This document shows positions 43,531 through 53,426 of a stretch of 64,000 nucleotides of DNA, piece by piece. How positions within the stretch are numbered: the stretch's first letter is position 1; the number at the start of each line of letters is the position of its first letter. The stretch is from contig CAVVIH010000005.1 in the NCBI GenBank assembly GCA_963748295.1, forward strand, positions 124,001-188,000, given 5' to 3'. The stretch comes from CAVVIH01 sp963748295 (GTDB lineage Bacteria > Acidobacteriota > Vicinamibacteria > Vicinamibacterales > 2-12-FULL-66-21). The position numbers and the translations under genes were made by a program. The notes under the pieces are model-generated. The model was not told where the DNA came from. It saw only the letters and a program-made list of their open reading frames with translations, and did not search any database.

Positions 43531-43951
43531 CGCCATCGATCCATCGGTTACAGCCATCATTGGAGATCACGAGGTCAGGAGACATCTGGTTCTCCTGGCC
43601 TCATGATCTCCTGCGCAATCTGCGGCAGGTTCAGCACGACATCCGGCATGCGCAGAACCTGCTACAGGAGGACAGGAAACCAGGAGCTGTTTGTTCTCCT
43701 GATCTCGTGAACTCGTGTTCAAGGTTTGCGAACTCGGGCGGGTCACATTCGCCCAGCGGACGTTACACAAGAGGCCAAGAGGTCAGGAGCCGTTTGGTTC
43801 ACCTCATGAACTCATGTTCGAGGTTGCGAACCGGTGCAGGTTGCATCCGTACCGAGGGACGTGGCACAGGAGGTCACGAAATCAGGAGCTGGGTGTTCTC
43901 CTGATCTCCTGAACTCCTGTTTGAATGTTTCGGAAGAGATATCGGCGGAAA

Positions 43952-44353
43952 CTACCAGTCGGCGTAGTTCGACCCGTCCAGCCCCTGCCCCTGCGCGCCG
44001 CTCTTCACATCGTAAATACCCGGCGCATCGGTGGGATTGGCCGGATCGGGTTCGGCGGGTACCGTCTGCCAGGTATCGACCGTCCGGGTGATGGGATCTT
44101 CGGGAATCTTGCGCAGGTAGCCATCGCTGACCAGCTGGTCGAGCGAGGCCGGATACTTGTTCTTGTCGGCGTAATACTGATCGATGGCGTCGCGCATCGC
44201 GAACAGGTTGCGCCGCAGCACCGCTTCGCGTCCGAGCTGGACGGAATTGCGATACTGCACGACGCCCATGGCCGCCAGAATCGAGATCAACGACAGGACG
44301 ATCAACAGCTCGACGAGCGTGAAACCGCGCTGGGATCGCATCTTGATGATCAT
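43952..44353 (-). CDS. Type II secretion major pseudopilin-like protein (GspG family)
   Basis: The 133-residue protein has the class III signal cleavage motif RG/FTLVELLIVLSLISILAAMG with Glu5, then the GspG core YRNSVQLGREAVLRRNLFAM, YYADKNKYPASLDQLVSDGY and LRKIPEDPITR. GspG builds the pseudopilus that pushes cargo through the secretin, after cleavage by a prepilin peptidase (not encoded in this window). It ends GSNYADW, where family members often have a calcium-binding C-terminus. The next upstream gene (27 bp) is a second GspG-like gene. A degenerate copy of this gene's 3' end lies about 0.5 kb away. Confidence 0.9.
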   Translation of the reverse strand: MIIKMRSQRGFTLVELLIVLSLISILAAMGVVQYRNSVQLGREAVLRRNLFAMRDAIDQYYADKNKYPASLDQLVSDGYLRKIPEDPITRTVDTWQTVPAEPDPANPTDAPGIYDVKSGAQGQGLDGSNYADW

Positions 44354-44380
44354 GGCGTCCTCGCCTTCTTCCTCACCCTC

Positions 44381-44869
44381 TTACCAGTCCTTGTACTTCG
44401 TGCCGTCGAGCCCCGTCGCCGTCGATTTCGTGTAGACGTCGTAGACGTTCTGGCCGCCGAACGACGTCGAGTCGGGACGATCCTGATAGGAGCGCATCCC
44501 CCACTCGGACGAGTTCGTCATCGGGTCGATCGGGACGCGGCGCAGGAACTTCAGCTTGCGCCCCGACGCGTCGCCGGCGACGCTGACCCCTTCGACCAGC
44601 GTCTCGAGATCCGGCGGATAGCCCTCGCTGCCGGCGCGCACGTCGGTCGCTCCGATCTGCCCGGTGTCGACCGCATCCTTGTACTTGTCGATCGCGGTGC
44701 GAATCTCCCGCAGGTTCCGCCGCAGCTCCGCCTCGCGCGTCCGCTGCATCGTCACCTTCGCGAGCGGCATGGCCGCCGAAGCCAGGACCAGCAGCAGCGC
44801 CGACACCACGAGCAGCTCGATGAACGTGAACCCGCGCGTATTTGCGAGCCTTCGCCGAATCTGCTGCAT
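44381..44869 (-). CDS. Second GspG-like pseudopilin
   Basis: The 162-residue protein has the cleavage motif TRG/FTFIELLVVSALLLVLASAA with Glu5. The pseudopilin core TREAELRRNLREIRTAIDKYKD follows, then EGYPPDLETLVEGV and LRRVPIDPMT, and a C-terminus DGTKYKDW that parallels the downstream gene. It is longer than GspG by an insertion around 70-90. Two GspG-like genes in tandem suggest that one is the major and one a minor pseudopilin. A strip of word repeats (44880-44945) separates it from the secretin gene. Confidence 0.88.
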   Translation of the reverse strand: MQQIRRRLANTRGFTFIELLVVSALLLVLASAAMPLAKVTMQRTREAELRRNLREIRTAIDKYKDAVDTGQIGATDVRAGSEGYPPDLETLVEGVSVAGDASGRKLKFLRRVPIDPMTNSSEWGMRSYQDRPDSTSFGGQNVYDVYTKSTATGLDGTKYKDW

Positions 44870-44879
44870 CGTCGTACCT

Positions 44880-44945
44880 GGCCCCTGGCCCCTGGCCCCT
44901 TCTCCGTGTCCCGAGCGCCCAGCGCCGAGCGCCGAACGCCGAGTC
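44880..44945. repeat. TGGCCCC and CGCCGAGCGC word repeats between the secretin and pseudopilin genes
   Basis: Three CTGGCCCC words are followed by GAGCGCCCAGCGCCGAGCGC and CGAACGCCGA, the same words that precede lptFG (11256-11283) and follow gntR (14095-14120). Confidence 0.7.
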
Positions 44946-47495
44946 CTACCTCACCGTAACGGCCGCCGGACTGAACTGAAGCGTGAGCGGCACCCCTTCG
45001 GGGCTGCTCGCCACGCCGCTGACCTGAATCAACGAATTCCCTTCGCCGACCGCGTCGAACATCAGCGCGGCGAGGAGGCCCGCGCCGGACGCGCCGGCGC
45101 TGTCGCCGCTCCGCACCACCGCGATATCAACGCGGCCCGCTGCGGCGTCGATGCGGGGCGTGAACGTCGCGGTGACCGCGCCCTGACGCATGAACGTGCC
45201 TTCCTGGACGTTTCGCACCCGCAGCACCGCGGGGTTGTAGGTCACCGTCATTGTCAGCGTGGACAACCGCTGGGCGTTGTTCACCGAAAGCGGAACCACG
45301 TACGGTCCCCCGGCCACGCGCCATTCAGACGACGTAGTCGTGACGATCACCTGCGTCGCCGTCTGTGACGACTGTGCGGCGCCGGGCGCGGCGGCCGGCG
45401 GTGTGGCCGGCTGCGTCGGATCGCGCGGCGGCGTGCCCGCGGGCGGTGTGCCCGTGGCAGGCGGCGTGCCTGCTGTTGCCGGCGGCGTTCCCGTCGGCGG
45501 CGGAGGAGTTCCCGGCGGGGTGACAGGCGCCACCGGCGGGAAGGACGGACGCTCGGTCGCGGCGCCCGTCGGCGTCGGCACGGTCGTCGTTCCCGGCGGC
45601 AGCGTCGGCTGGCTGGTCGTCGGCGCGCCGGGCGCGGCGGCAGCAGGCGGTCCGGGCACTCCGCCAGGAGGCGCACCGGGGATCCCCGGCAGCGTCGGCT
45701 GCGTACCCGTGCCGGCCACGCCGGTGGCGGCAGCAGCCGCGGCGAGATCGTCCGGCGGCGGCGCGATCAACGGCGGCGGCCCGCCAAGCCCGATGTTCTG
45801 CTGCGTGCCGATGTAGACGGGCGCGAGATCGGCGACCGTCAGCTCGTGCGTCCGCACGATGTGCGGCGTCAGCAGCATGACGATGTCGGTCTGTTCGCTC
45901 GAGTTGTCGTTGGAGCCGAAGATCTGGTTGATGATCGGCACCTGGATCAGCCCGGTAATCCCGCGCATCGCCTTCCGATCTTCCTCACGAACCAGGCCCG
46001 CGAGCAGGTTCGACTCGCCCTCGCGCAGCCGCAGCTTCGTCTGCACCTTGCGCGACGTGAACGACGGCACCGACTGGCCGGCGACGTCGATCGACGGCCC
46101 CAGCGCGCTGTTCTCGACGGTCAGCTCGAGGATGATCTCGCCGTCGTAGGTGACGCGCGGCAGGATCTCCATGTTGATGCCGACCGGCCGGTAGTTGAAC
46201 GACGACTGCGGAATGCTCGCGAAGCCGCCCGACACCGGCGCGCCGAACACGGTGGAGACGACCGGGATTTCCTGACCGAGGTTCAGCGTCATCGGCCGCC
46301 CTTCGGCCCCGCGCAGCTGCGGCTTGGCCAGCAGGCGCGTGTTCGAGTCGGTCTCGAGGAATCGGAAGATGGCGGTCGGCACGCCGAGATAGAAGTCGGC
46401 GGTGCTGACGCCCTGGCTGATCGTGTTGAGGTTGAACGGCGGCGGCGCGGTGTTCACCGGTCCGGGCGTATTCGGCGGCGCCACTTCCGGAGAGAAGATC
46501 AGGTTGACAGCATAGGAGCTCAGATCGAGGCCGTACTGCTTGACCCGCTGGCGGTTCACCTCGAGGATCTGCACGTCGACGACGACTTCCGCGCGCGGCT
46601 TGTCGTTCGATCGGATCAACTGCTCGATGACCTGCACCACCGCCGCCGTCGCGCGGACGGTGATCGAGTTGGCCGTCTTGTTCGGGAACAGCGCCGGCAC
46701 GACCGTCATGTTCGGAATGCGCATGACGGTGTTGATGATCTGCGACACTTCCTGCGCGTCGGCGTGCGACAGATAGAACGTCTGGACGACCAGTTCCTCG
46801 TACTTCTGCCGCGCCTGCGCCGTATCCTGCGCCACGACGATCGTCGTCGGGTTCATCACCTTGTAGAAGTGGCCGCTCTGCGACAGGATCTGCCGGAGCG
46901 CTTCTTCGACGGTGACGTTCTCCAGCGACACCGTGACCGGCTGATCGCGGAACAGCTGCGTGTCGAAGGTGACGTTGATGCCGCTCAGCGCGGCGATGTG
47001 GTTCAGCACATCGCGCAGGCTCGCGTTGTTGAAGTGCACCTTGGGGAGCGACACCGTCGGCGGCACGAGCACGGGCGTCTGCAGGCGCGCGCGCTCGCGG
47101 AGCTTTTCGATCTCGGGCTTCGGCCGCGACTTTTCGATGCGGTCGCGAATCGCCCGTTCGAGCTCGATGACTTTCGCCGCCGCCAACCGGTTCGAGGCGT
47201 CCATCTCGACCGCTCGGCGGTAGGCGAGCATCGCGGTGTCGATATCGCCCCTCGCCTCCGCCTCGCGCGCGCGCGTGATGTACTCGCGCGCCGCGTTCTG
47301 CATCGCGCGTTCGAGCTCGATCTTGTACTTCGCGTTGTCGGGATCTTCCTGCAGGGCGGTCGTGTAATGCGTGACCGCGGTGTCCCAATCGCCCAGACTC
47401 GCGGCTTCCTGCCCGCGGCGGAAGGCTCGGCCCGCCGCACAGCCCGATACGAGCGCGGCGAGCACTATCAGCAGGATCAACCTGTGTTTAAACAC
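44946..47495 (-). CDS. Secretin (GspD/PilQ type) with N-terminal TPRs and C-terminal cohesin-like domain
   Basis: The 849-residue outer-membrane protein has a lipobox (VSGC19) and TPR-like helices (about 25-125). The secretin N-domains include PKVHFNNASLRDVLNHIAAL and VTVEEALRQILSQSGHFYKV. The secretin core has GRPMTLNLGQEIPVVSTVFG, then NMEILPRVTYDGEIILELTV and LLAGLVREEDR, closing with IVMLLTPHIVRT. A Pro/Ala/Gly/Thr linker (about 590-735) leads to a cohesin-like beta domain (about 740-849: VPLSVNNAQRLSTLTMTVTYNP). It forms the outer-membrane channel for the pilus or pseudopilus. The extra ends are unusual. PilP, N, O and M genes precede it as in type IV pili. Confidence 0.9.
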   Translation of the reverse strand: MFKHRLILLIVLAALVSGCAAGRAFRRGQEAASLGDWDTAVTHYTTALQEDPDNAKYKIELERAMQNAAREYITRAREAEARGDIDTAMLAYRRAVEMDASNRLAAAKVIELERAIRDRIEKSRPKPEIEKLRERARLQTPVLVPPTVSLPKVHFNNASLRDVLNHIAALSGINVTFDTQLFRDQPVTVSLENVTVEEALRQILSQSGHFYKVMNPTTIVVAQDTAQARQKYEELVVQTFYLSHADAQEVSQIINTVMRIPNMTVVPALFPNKTANSITVRATAAVVQVIEQLIRSNDKPRAEVVVDVQILEVNRQRVKQYGLDLSSYAVNLIFSPEVAPPNTPGPVNTAPPPFNLNTISQGVSTADFYLGVPTAIFRFLETDSNTRLLAKPQLRGAEGRPMTLNLGQEIPVVSTVFGAPVSGGFASIPQSSFNYRPVGINMEILPRVTYDGEIILELTVENSALGPSIDVAGQSVPSFTSRKVQTKLRLREGESNLLAGLVREEDRKAMRGITGLIQVPIINQIFGSNDNSSEQTDIVMLLTPHIVRTHELTVADLAPVYIGTQQNIGLGGPPPLIAPPPDDLAAAAAATGVAGTGTQPTLPGIPGAPPGGVPGPPAAAAPGAPTTSQPTLPPGTTTVPTPTGAATERPSFPPVAPVTPPGTPPPPTGTPPATAGTPPATGTPPAGTPPRDPTQPATPPAAAPGAAQSSQTATQVIVTTTSSEWRVAGGPYVVPLSVNNAQRLSTLTMTVTYNPAVLRVRNVQEGTFMRQGAVTATFTPRIDAAAGRVDIAVVRSGDSAGASGAGLLAALMFDAVGEGNSLIQVSGVASSPEGVPLTLQFSPAAVTVR

Positions 47496-47504
47496 TAGGA
47501 CTCC

Positions 47505-48086
47505 TCACCTATCCCTTGGCGGACAGCCTTCCACCCGCAGATTCTGACGTCCCTTGCCGTTGATGAATTCGATGGTGATCGACTCGATACCGATTTTGAC
47601 GATGCGATACTGGCCATCGACGGTTTTTCCTTCAGCCGCCGAGAACGTGGACCCCTTGCAGTCGCTCAGCGCGGCGAGCTTGCCGCCTCCCGGCAGGTCG
47701 ACGAATCCCATCAGCTTGAGAGGAATCGTCGGTGGCGGCGGGGCCGGCGGCGGGCCGGTGTCGACCGGCGGATCGATCGGACCGGGCGGAGGTCCTGGCG
47801 GCGGCGCCGGCGCGGCCTTCGGCTGGAAGCGGAACGGGTTCCGCTCAATCTCGCCCTCTTTCGGCCGTTCCGCCTGCAGCGACTCGAGGCGAATGTCCAG
47901 TTCCTTCGGATCGATCGGCGCTGCCTGCGCCGCCTTCGGATCGCGGGTGTGTGAGGACGGCGGCGGCGCGACGGCGGCGCCATCGTTCCACATGTACGTG
48001 AACACCAGCGCCACGACAACCGCGCCCAGCACGATCAGCAGCCACGATCGGGGTCGGCTCTGCGGAGCCGGGCTCTCAGTGGTCAT
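47505..48086 (-). CDS. PilP-like inner-membrane lipoprotein/adaptor
   Basis: The 193-residue protein has one span (about 15-33), a proline-rich linker (about 85-120) and a C-terminal beta domain with IPLKLMGFVDLPGGGKLAAL and KIGIESITIEFINGKGRQNL. This layout matches PilP, or the similar GspC-like adaptors, which link the PilN-PilO inner platform to the secretin. It overlaps pilO by 11 bp and ends 9 bp before the secretin start. There is no lipobox, unlike classical PilP. The position between pilO and the secretin gene gives most of the support. Confidence 0.72.
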   Translation of the reverse strand: MTTESPAPQSRPRSWLLIVLGAVVVALVFTYMWNDGAAVAPPPSSHTRDPKAAQAAPIDPKELDIRLESLQAERPKEGEIERNPFRFQPKAAPAPPPGPPPGPIDPPVDTGPPPAPPPPTIPLKLMGFVDLPGGGKLAALSDCKGSTFSAAEGKTVDGQYRIVKIGIESITIEFINGKGRQNLRVEGCPPRDR

Positions 48087-48651
48087 TGCCTCCCGCCCGG
48101 TAATAAGTCGCGACGCGCACGTCCATTCTCAGCGCTCCACCGCCGTCGGTCCCCTGCGACGACAGGCCGACGTGCTCGAGCACGAGGAACTCGGGCGACG
48201 TCTCGAGATCGTAGATGAACTGCCTGATATCGCGGTACTGTCCCGTGAGCGTCAGGTCGTTCGTCAGCTTGCCGAGCGAGCTGTCCCGGTCCTGGGACTC
48301 CTTCGTGCTCGAGCGTCCGAGCGACAGGGTCGCGTTCCTCGCCAGCTCCGAGACCTTGAACATCGTGCGGCGCGCCTGGCTCATGTCGGTCGGCAGCACG
48401 GCGCTGTAGAACTTTTTCAGCTCGCCGTCGGCGGAGCTCTTGCCGGTGACCGTTGCGCGGGCGGCCTGGAAGTCCTTGTTCGCGGCGGCGTGCGCCATGG
48501 CAGCCTGCTGTGCCGCCTGCTCGCCACCCTGGACCTTCCGCGACAGCGGCAGCACGACGACGAGGAGCAGCGCGATGTTCAGCAGCAGCGCGCCCACGAG
48601 CGGGTAGATGTAGCGACGCTTCTCCGCGAGGATCCGCCGCGCCGGGGTCAT
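48076..48651 (-). CDS. pilO: PilO-like alignment-complex protein
   Basis: The 191-residue protein has one span (about 15-35), then a coiled coil (about 40-95) and a ferredoxin-like C-terminal domain (about 105-191) with LTNDLTLTGQYRDIRQFIYD. PilO pairs with PilN in the periplasm to align the pilus machine across the inner membrane. It overlaps pilN by 4 bp and pilP by 11 bp. Length and topology are normal for the family, whose sequences diverge widely, so the gene order carries weight. Confidence 0.82.
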   Translation of the reverse strand: MTPARRILAEKRRYIYPLVGALLLNIALLLVVVLPLSRKVQGGEQAAQQAAMAHAAANKDFQAARATVTGKSSADGELKKFYSAVLPTDMSQARRTMFKVSELARNATLSLGRSSTKESQDRDSSLGKLTNDLTLTGQYRDIRQFIYDLETSPEFLVLEHVGLSSQGTDGGGALRMDVRVATYYRAGGNDH

Positions 48652-49280
48652 CGGCTGGCTCCCTTCGTGCGTCCGGGAGCGGCTGGCGCCGCCGGTTTCT
48701 TCTCGGGCTCCGCCTGCACCGGCTCGTCGGGAAGCGAGACGTAATTCGCATCCACCACCATGCGCGTCATCCCGGATTCCGTATCCTCTTCCAGACGGTT
48801 CAGGACCTTCTCGAACGCGCCGGTCGCTTCGAGCTTCTCCATGAACTCGTCGACGTCGACGGGACGGCGCCCGACGACGGTCATGCTGATCTTCATGCCC
48901 TCGTCTGAAACTGCAGGCTGCACAGCCAAGAGCATCACGTCAGGAGGGAGCGTTTCTTCGATGTGATTGAAGAACTCGGTCCACGAGAACGTCCGCTGGT
49001 CGATCAGGCTGTTCGCCTCACGGGCGGCGGCGACGACCACCTTCAGCTCGTCCTGGTTGATGCCGCGGCGGATCCGTGTGGCTTCGCGGGTCAGGCGATC
49101 GGCCTCCCCCCGATCCCGGCTGATGCGGGATGAAAGCTCGGTGTTCTGCCGCGACAGCTTGACCATCTGAAACAGCGTGATCGCGGTGAGCACCGCGACG
49201 ATGAACGCGGCAATGCCGATCACGGCGTGCACCGCGCGCTCGTTGTAGAACGGACGGGTCGACAGGTTGGTGCGCAGCAT
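48648..49280 (-). CDS. pilN: PilN-like alignment-complex protein
   Basis: The 210-residue protein begins MLRTNLSTRPFYNERAVH, a conserved cytoplasmic peptide that binds PilM. A span (about 18-40), a coiled coil and a C-terminal domain follow (about 110-190: WTEFFNHIEETLPPDVMLLA, ISMTVVGRRPVDVDEFMEKL). I place the start at the ATG 49280, which forms a TGATG overlap with the pilM stop; the longer frame to 49505 only covers the end of pilM. PilN, with PilO, forms the inner-membrane ring of the pilus base. The Lys/Ala/Pro-rich C-terminus is extended. Confidence 0.85.
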   Translation of the reverse strand: MLRTNLSTRPFYNERAVHAVIGIAAFIVAVLTAITLFQMVKLSRQNTELSSRISRDRGEADRLTREATRIRRGINQDELKVVVAAAREANSLIDQRTFSWTEFFNHIEETLPPDVMLLAVQPAVSDEGMKISMTVVGRRPVDVDEFMEKLEATGAFEKVLNRLEEDTESGMTRMVVDANYVSLPDEPVQAEPEKKPAAPAAPGRTKGASR

Positions 49281-50254
49281 CAGGCCACCCGCCCCGTCAC
49301 GCCGCCGGCGGAGGACCGTTTGACCGGCCGCTCCCGCAGCAGCACCCCGATCGCCGGCGCCAGCACGTCGAGCAGCGCGGGATTGGCGCCAATACGGTCG
49401 CGCATGGCGGCAGCGCCGCGAAAGTCGACCGGCTCGACACGGACGCCGACGCGCTCCTCCACCGCCCGCCGCAGGCGCTCGGCCGCTTCGGGCCCATGCA
49501 CCCACGCGCCGGCGAGCACGACCCGCGCAAAGCCGCCGCCGCCGAGGCGATCCTCGTGGTACATCGCGGTCTGGTGCACCAGGTCGGTCAGCTCGCCGGG
49601 CTCCCCGGTCGCACGGTTGCGGAAGAAGATCAGATCGTTGCCGCGGACGACCGCGAGCGTGACGTAATCGAAGGCGACATGGATCACCAGCCAGTCACCG
49701 GCGGCGTTGCTCGTGCCAAGCGCGCTGTTGACGACGTTGAAGGTCGCCAGATCGACGATGCCGGCCTGGACGCCGGCCGCGTCGCACGCATGTTCGTAGG
49801 ATTCGATGATGTCGCGGCGCGCCGCCGTCACGAGGAATTCCCGCCCGCCGGCCGGCAGCGCGATGCCAGGCGACCAGGCCACCTGCGCGTCCTCGATCCT
49901 GAACGGTACTGCCTTGCGGACCTGCCACCGGATCAGCTGATCGAGATCCTGCGACTTCGACGGCACCTTTTCGAAGCGGACGAGCGAGACCTTGGCGGCG
50001 GTGTCCGGCAGCACCAGCGCGATCCGCCGGCTGCGCGCGCCAGCCTTGTCGAGCGCGCTCTTGATCGCGCGCACGAGCGCGTCCTGGTCGTGGATGTTGA
50101 CGGCGTTCAGCGAGGGCTCCACCACCCCGGCGGCGAGCTCCTCGACGCCGTGCGCCGCAATCGAGGGCCCGCCGCTGCCGTCGCTGACGGTGACGGCGGC
50201 CACGCGATCCCGCGCGATCTCCAGCGCCACTGACGGCGGCGGGCTCGCGAACAA
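49280..50254 (-). CDS. pilM: PilM-type actin-like ATPase
   Basis: The 324-residue protein has the actin-like fold of PilM, with VALEIARDRVAAVTVSDGSG, SLVRFEKVPSKSQDLDQLIR, RKAVPFRIEDAQVAW and the phosphate/adenosine segments DWLVIHVAFDYVTLAVVRGN and FARVVLAGAWV. PilM sits in the cytoplasm and binds the N-terminus of PilN. The open frame starts at a TTG (50254) without a clear ribosome site, and no ATG lies at the expected place. The gene lies 49 bp after pilB. A GspL-like role in type II secretion is equally possible for such proteins. Confidence 0.82.
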   Translation of the reverse strand: MFASPPPSVALEIARDRVAAVTVSDGSGGPSIAAHGVEELAAGVVEPSLNAVNIHDQDALVRAIKSALDKAGARSRRIALVLPDTAAKVSLVRFEKVPSKSQDLDQLIRWQVRKAVPFRIEDAQVAWSPGIALPAGGREFLVTAARRDIIESYEHACDAAGVQAGIVDLATFNVVNSALGTSNAAGDWLVIHVAFDYVTLAVVRGNDLIFFRNRATGEPGELTDLVHQTAMYHEDRLGGGGFARVVLAGAWVHGPEAAERLRRAVEERVGVRVEPVDFRGAAAMRDRIGANPALLDVLAPAIGVLLRERPVKRSSAGGVTGRVA

Positions 50255-50303
50255 TCCGGTCGATCGGACCCTGGTCGAGGTTTCGGGTACCTCATGGCTC
50301 CGG

Positions 50304-51956
<1,653 letters not shown>

Positions 51957-52041
51957 TTTTTTTGCTTGTCGCGGGGCCCCACCCCCGCGACCTGTACCTC
52001 GCCCTTACGGGCTCGGCGTACTTCGTTAAGACTTTCTGCTC

Positions 52042-53250
52042 TCACCGCACCACGTCCGACAGGTTGAAGAGCGGCAGATACAGCGCCAGCAGCAGGCCGG
52101 CGATGACCATGCCCATCACGATGAGCAGCACCGGCTCGATCACCGTGACGAAGCGTCCGAGGTTCGTTTCGATTTCCTCGTCGAAGAAGTCAGCGAGGCT
52201 GTTCAGCATTTCCTGCAGCGCGCCGGTTGACTCGCCCACTTCCACCATCTTGATCGCGACGTCCGGGAAGGCCGCGGTCTCGTTCATCGCCGCCGCCATC
52301 GCCCGCCCTTCCCTGACCTGCTGGGCCACCGTCATCAGCTCGTGCGACACGTGCTGGTTGCGAATCGCCTTGGCGGACACCTCGATGGCGTTGACGAGCG
52401 GAATGCCGCCCCCGAGAAGCGTCGCCAGCGTCCGGGCGGCCTGCGAGGTCGAAAACTTCCGGGCTACCGGTCCAAGCATCGGCACCTTGAGGACCCAACG
52501 GTCGAACCGCTTCCGCTGCCCGGGCTGCTTGAGCCACATCCACGCTCCCACCCCGAGGGCGACCAGCGCCGCGACGATCCAGATGAAATAGCTGGTCGCC
52601 AGGGCCGAAATCGCGACGATCACGCGCGTCGACAGCGGCAGTTGCTCGCCGAAGCCCTCGTAGAAGGACCCGAAGGCCGGCACGACCTTCAGCACGATCA
52701 GCGAGACGACGACGATCGAGAGCGCCAGGAGGATTGCGGGATAGACGAGCGCCGAAATCGTCTTGCGCCTGATGCCCGATACCACCTTGACGTAGGCGAC
52801 GTAACGGCGGATGACCTGCTCCAGGTTGCCGCTCTTCTCGCCCGCCATGAGCGACGCGGTGTAGACGCCCGGGAACATCCCGCCGTGGGCCTCGAAGGCC
52901 TCGGACAATGCGCTGCCGCCCCGAACCCGCTCGTGCACGTCGTCGAGGACCGACTTGAACACCTGGTTGCTGACCCGGCGGCGCAGGATGTCCAGCGACT
53001 GGACGAGCGGGAGGCCGGCCTTGAGCAACGTCGCGAGCTCCTGGTTGAACACCACGAACTCGCGCATCGAGACCTTGTTGCGGGTGGGCAGCGAGAGCGA
53101 GCTGAAGGCAAGTTTCCCGCCGCGCTGGATCCCCAGCACGTACAGGCCTTTTTCCTCGAACTCACGCCGGAGACGCGCCTCGCTCTCGGCGACGTACACG
53201 CCCTCGATAATCTCCCCGCCAGGGGTCCCGAGCCTGCAGTGAAATTCCAT
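52042..53250 (-). CDS. pilC: GspF/PilC-family inner-membrane platform protein
   Basis: The 402-residue protein has three spans (about 170-190, 225-247 and 375-395) between two GspF repeat domains. These include REFVVFNQELATLLKAGLPL with LVQSLDILRR in the first and TSQAARTLATLLGGGIPLVN in the second. The C-terminus is FEVGESTGALQEML-like and ends LLALYLPLFNLSDVV. It is the rotating membrane platform on which PilB acts. It is upstream of pilB (86-bp gap) and opens the operon; a TATAAT box lies about 80 bp before its ATG. Length is normal. Confidence 0.92.
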   Translation of the reverse strand: MEFHCRLGTPGGEIIEGVYVAESEARLRREFEEKGLYVLGIQRGGKLAFSSLSLPTRNKVSMREFVVFNQELATLLKAGLPLVQSLDILRRRVSNQVFKSVLDDVHERVRGGSALSEAFEAHGGMFPGVYTASLMAGEKSGNLEQVIRRYVAYVKVVSGIRRKTISALVYPAILLALSIVVVSLIVLKVVPAFGSFYEGFGEQLPLSTRVIVAISALATSYFIWIVAALVALGVGAWMWLKQPGQRKRFDRWVLKVPMLGPVARKFSTSQAARTLATLLGGGIPLVNAIEVSAKAIRNQHVSHELMTVAQQVREGRAMAAAMNETAAFPDVAIKMVEVGESTGALQEMLNSLADFFDEEIETNLGRFVTVIEPVLLIVMGMVIAGLLLALYLPLFNLSDVVR

Positions 53251-53330
53251 TCAGCTCCCGGCCTGACCTCCGAATCGGTCGGCGCAAGCTCTTGTCTTTG
53301 TGGACATTATCGGCCGATCCAACCCTGCGG

Positions 53331-53336
53331 ATTATA
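53331..53336 (-). promoter_or_regulatory. TATAAT -10 box candidate for the pil/gsp operon
   Basis: A perfect TATAAT on the minus strand lies in the 176-bp gap between the transglycosylase and pilC, giving a leader of about 75 nt. No good -35 box is visible. A small hairpin (CCGTC, GACGG, 53342-53356) with four T lies next to it on the plus strand. Confidence 0.4.
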
Positions 53337-53426
53337 TCAGCCGTCCGAAAGACGGTTTTCCGCCCCACTCGGTTAGACAGGCCCGTTGACGCATCGGCTG
53401 GGGAATCTGGTACTGCCGGGGGCGAT

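Larger units (their letters stand above)
43130..43951. repeat. Decayed tandem duplication of the PKD-gspG convergent junction
   Basis: No intact gene lies in this 822-bp gap. A 38-nt block is identical at 43166-43203 and 43523-43560 and runs on with one indel. A spacer unit with a GGTTTGCGAACTCGGGCGGG start recurs at about 43263, 43725 and, weaker, 43825. Units at 43310-43385 and 43865-43935 share CACAGGAGGTCACGA, ATCAGGAGCT and GAATGTTTCGGA and can fold as stem-loops (AGATCAGGAG against CTCCTGATCT). The two gene remnants are listed separately. Confidence 0.8.

Noticed and set aside
45846..47498. 550-codon plus-strand frame over the secretin gene
   Set aside because: It is antisense to the secretin and has low-complexity Arg/Asp/Val/His composition.
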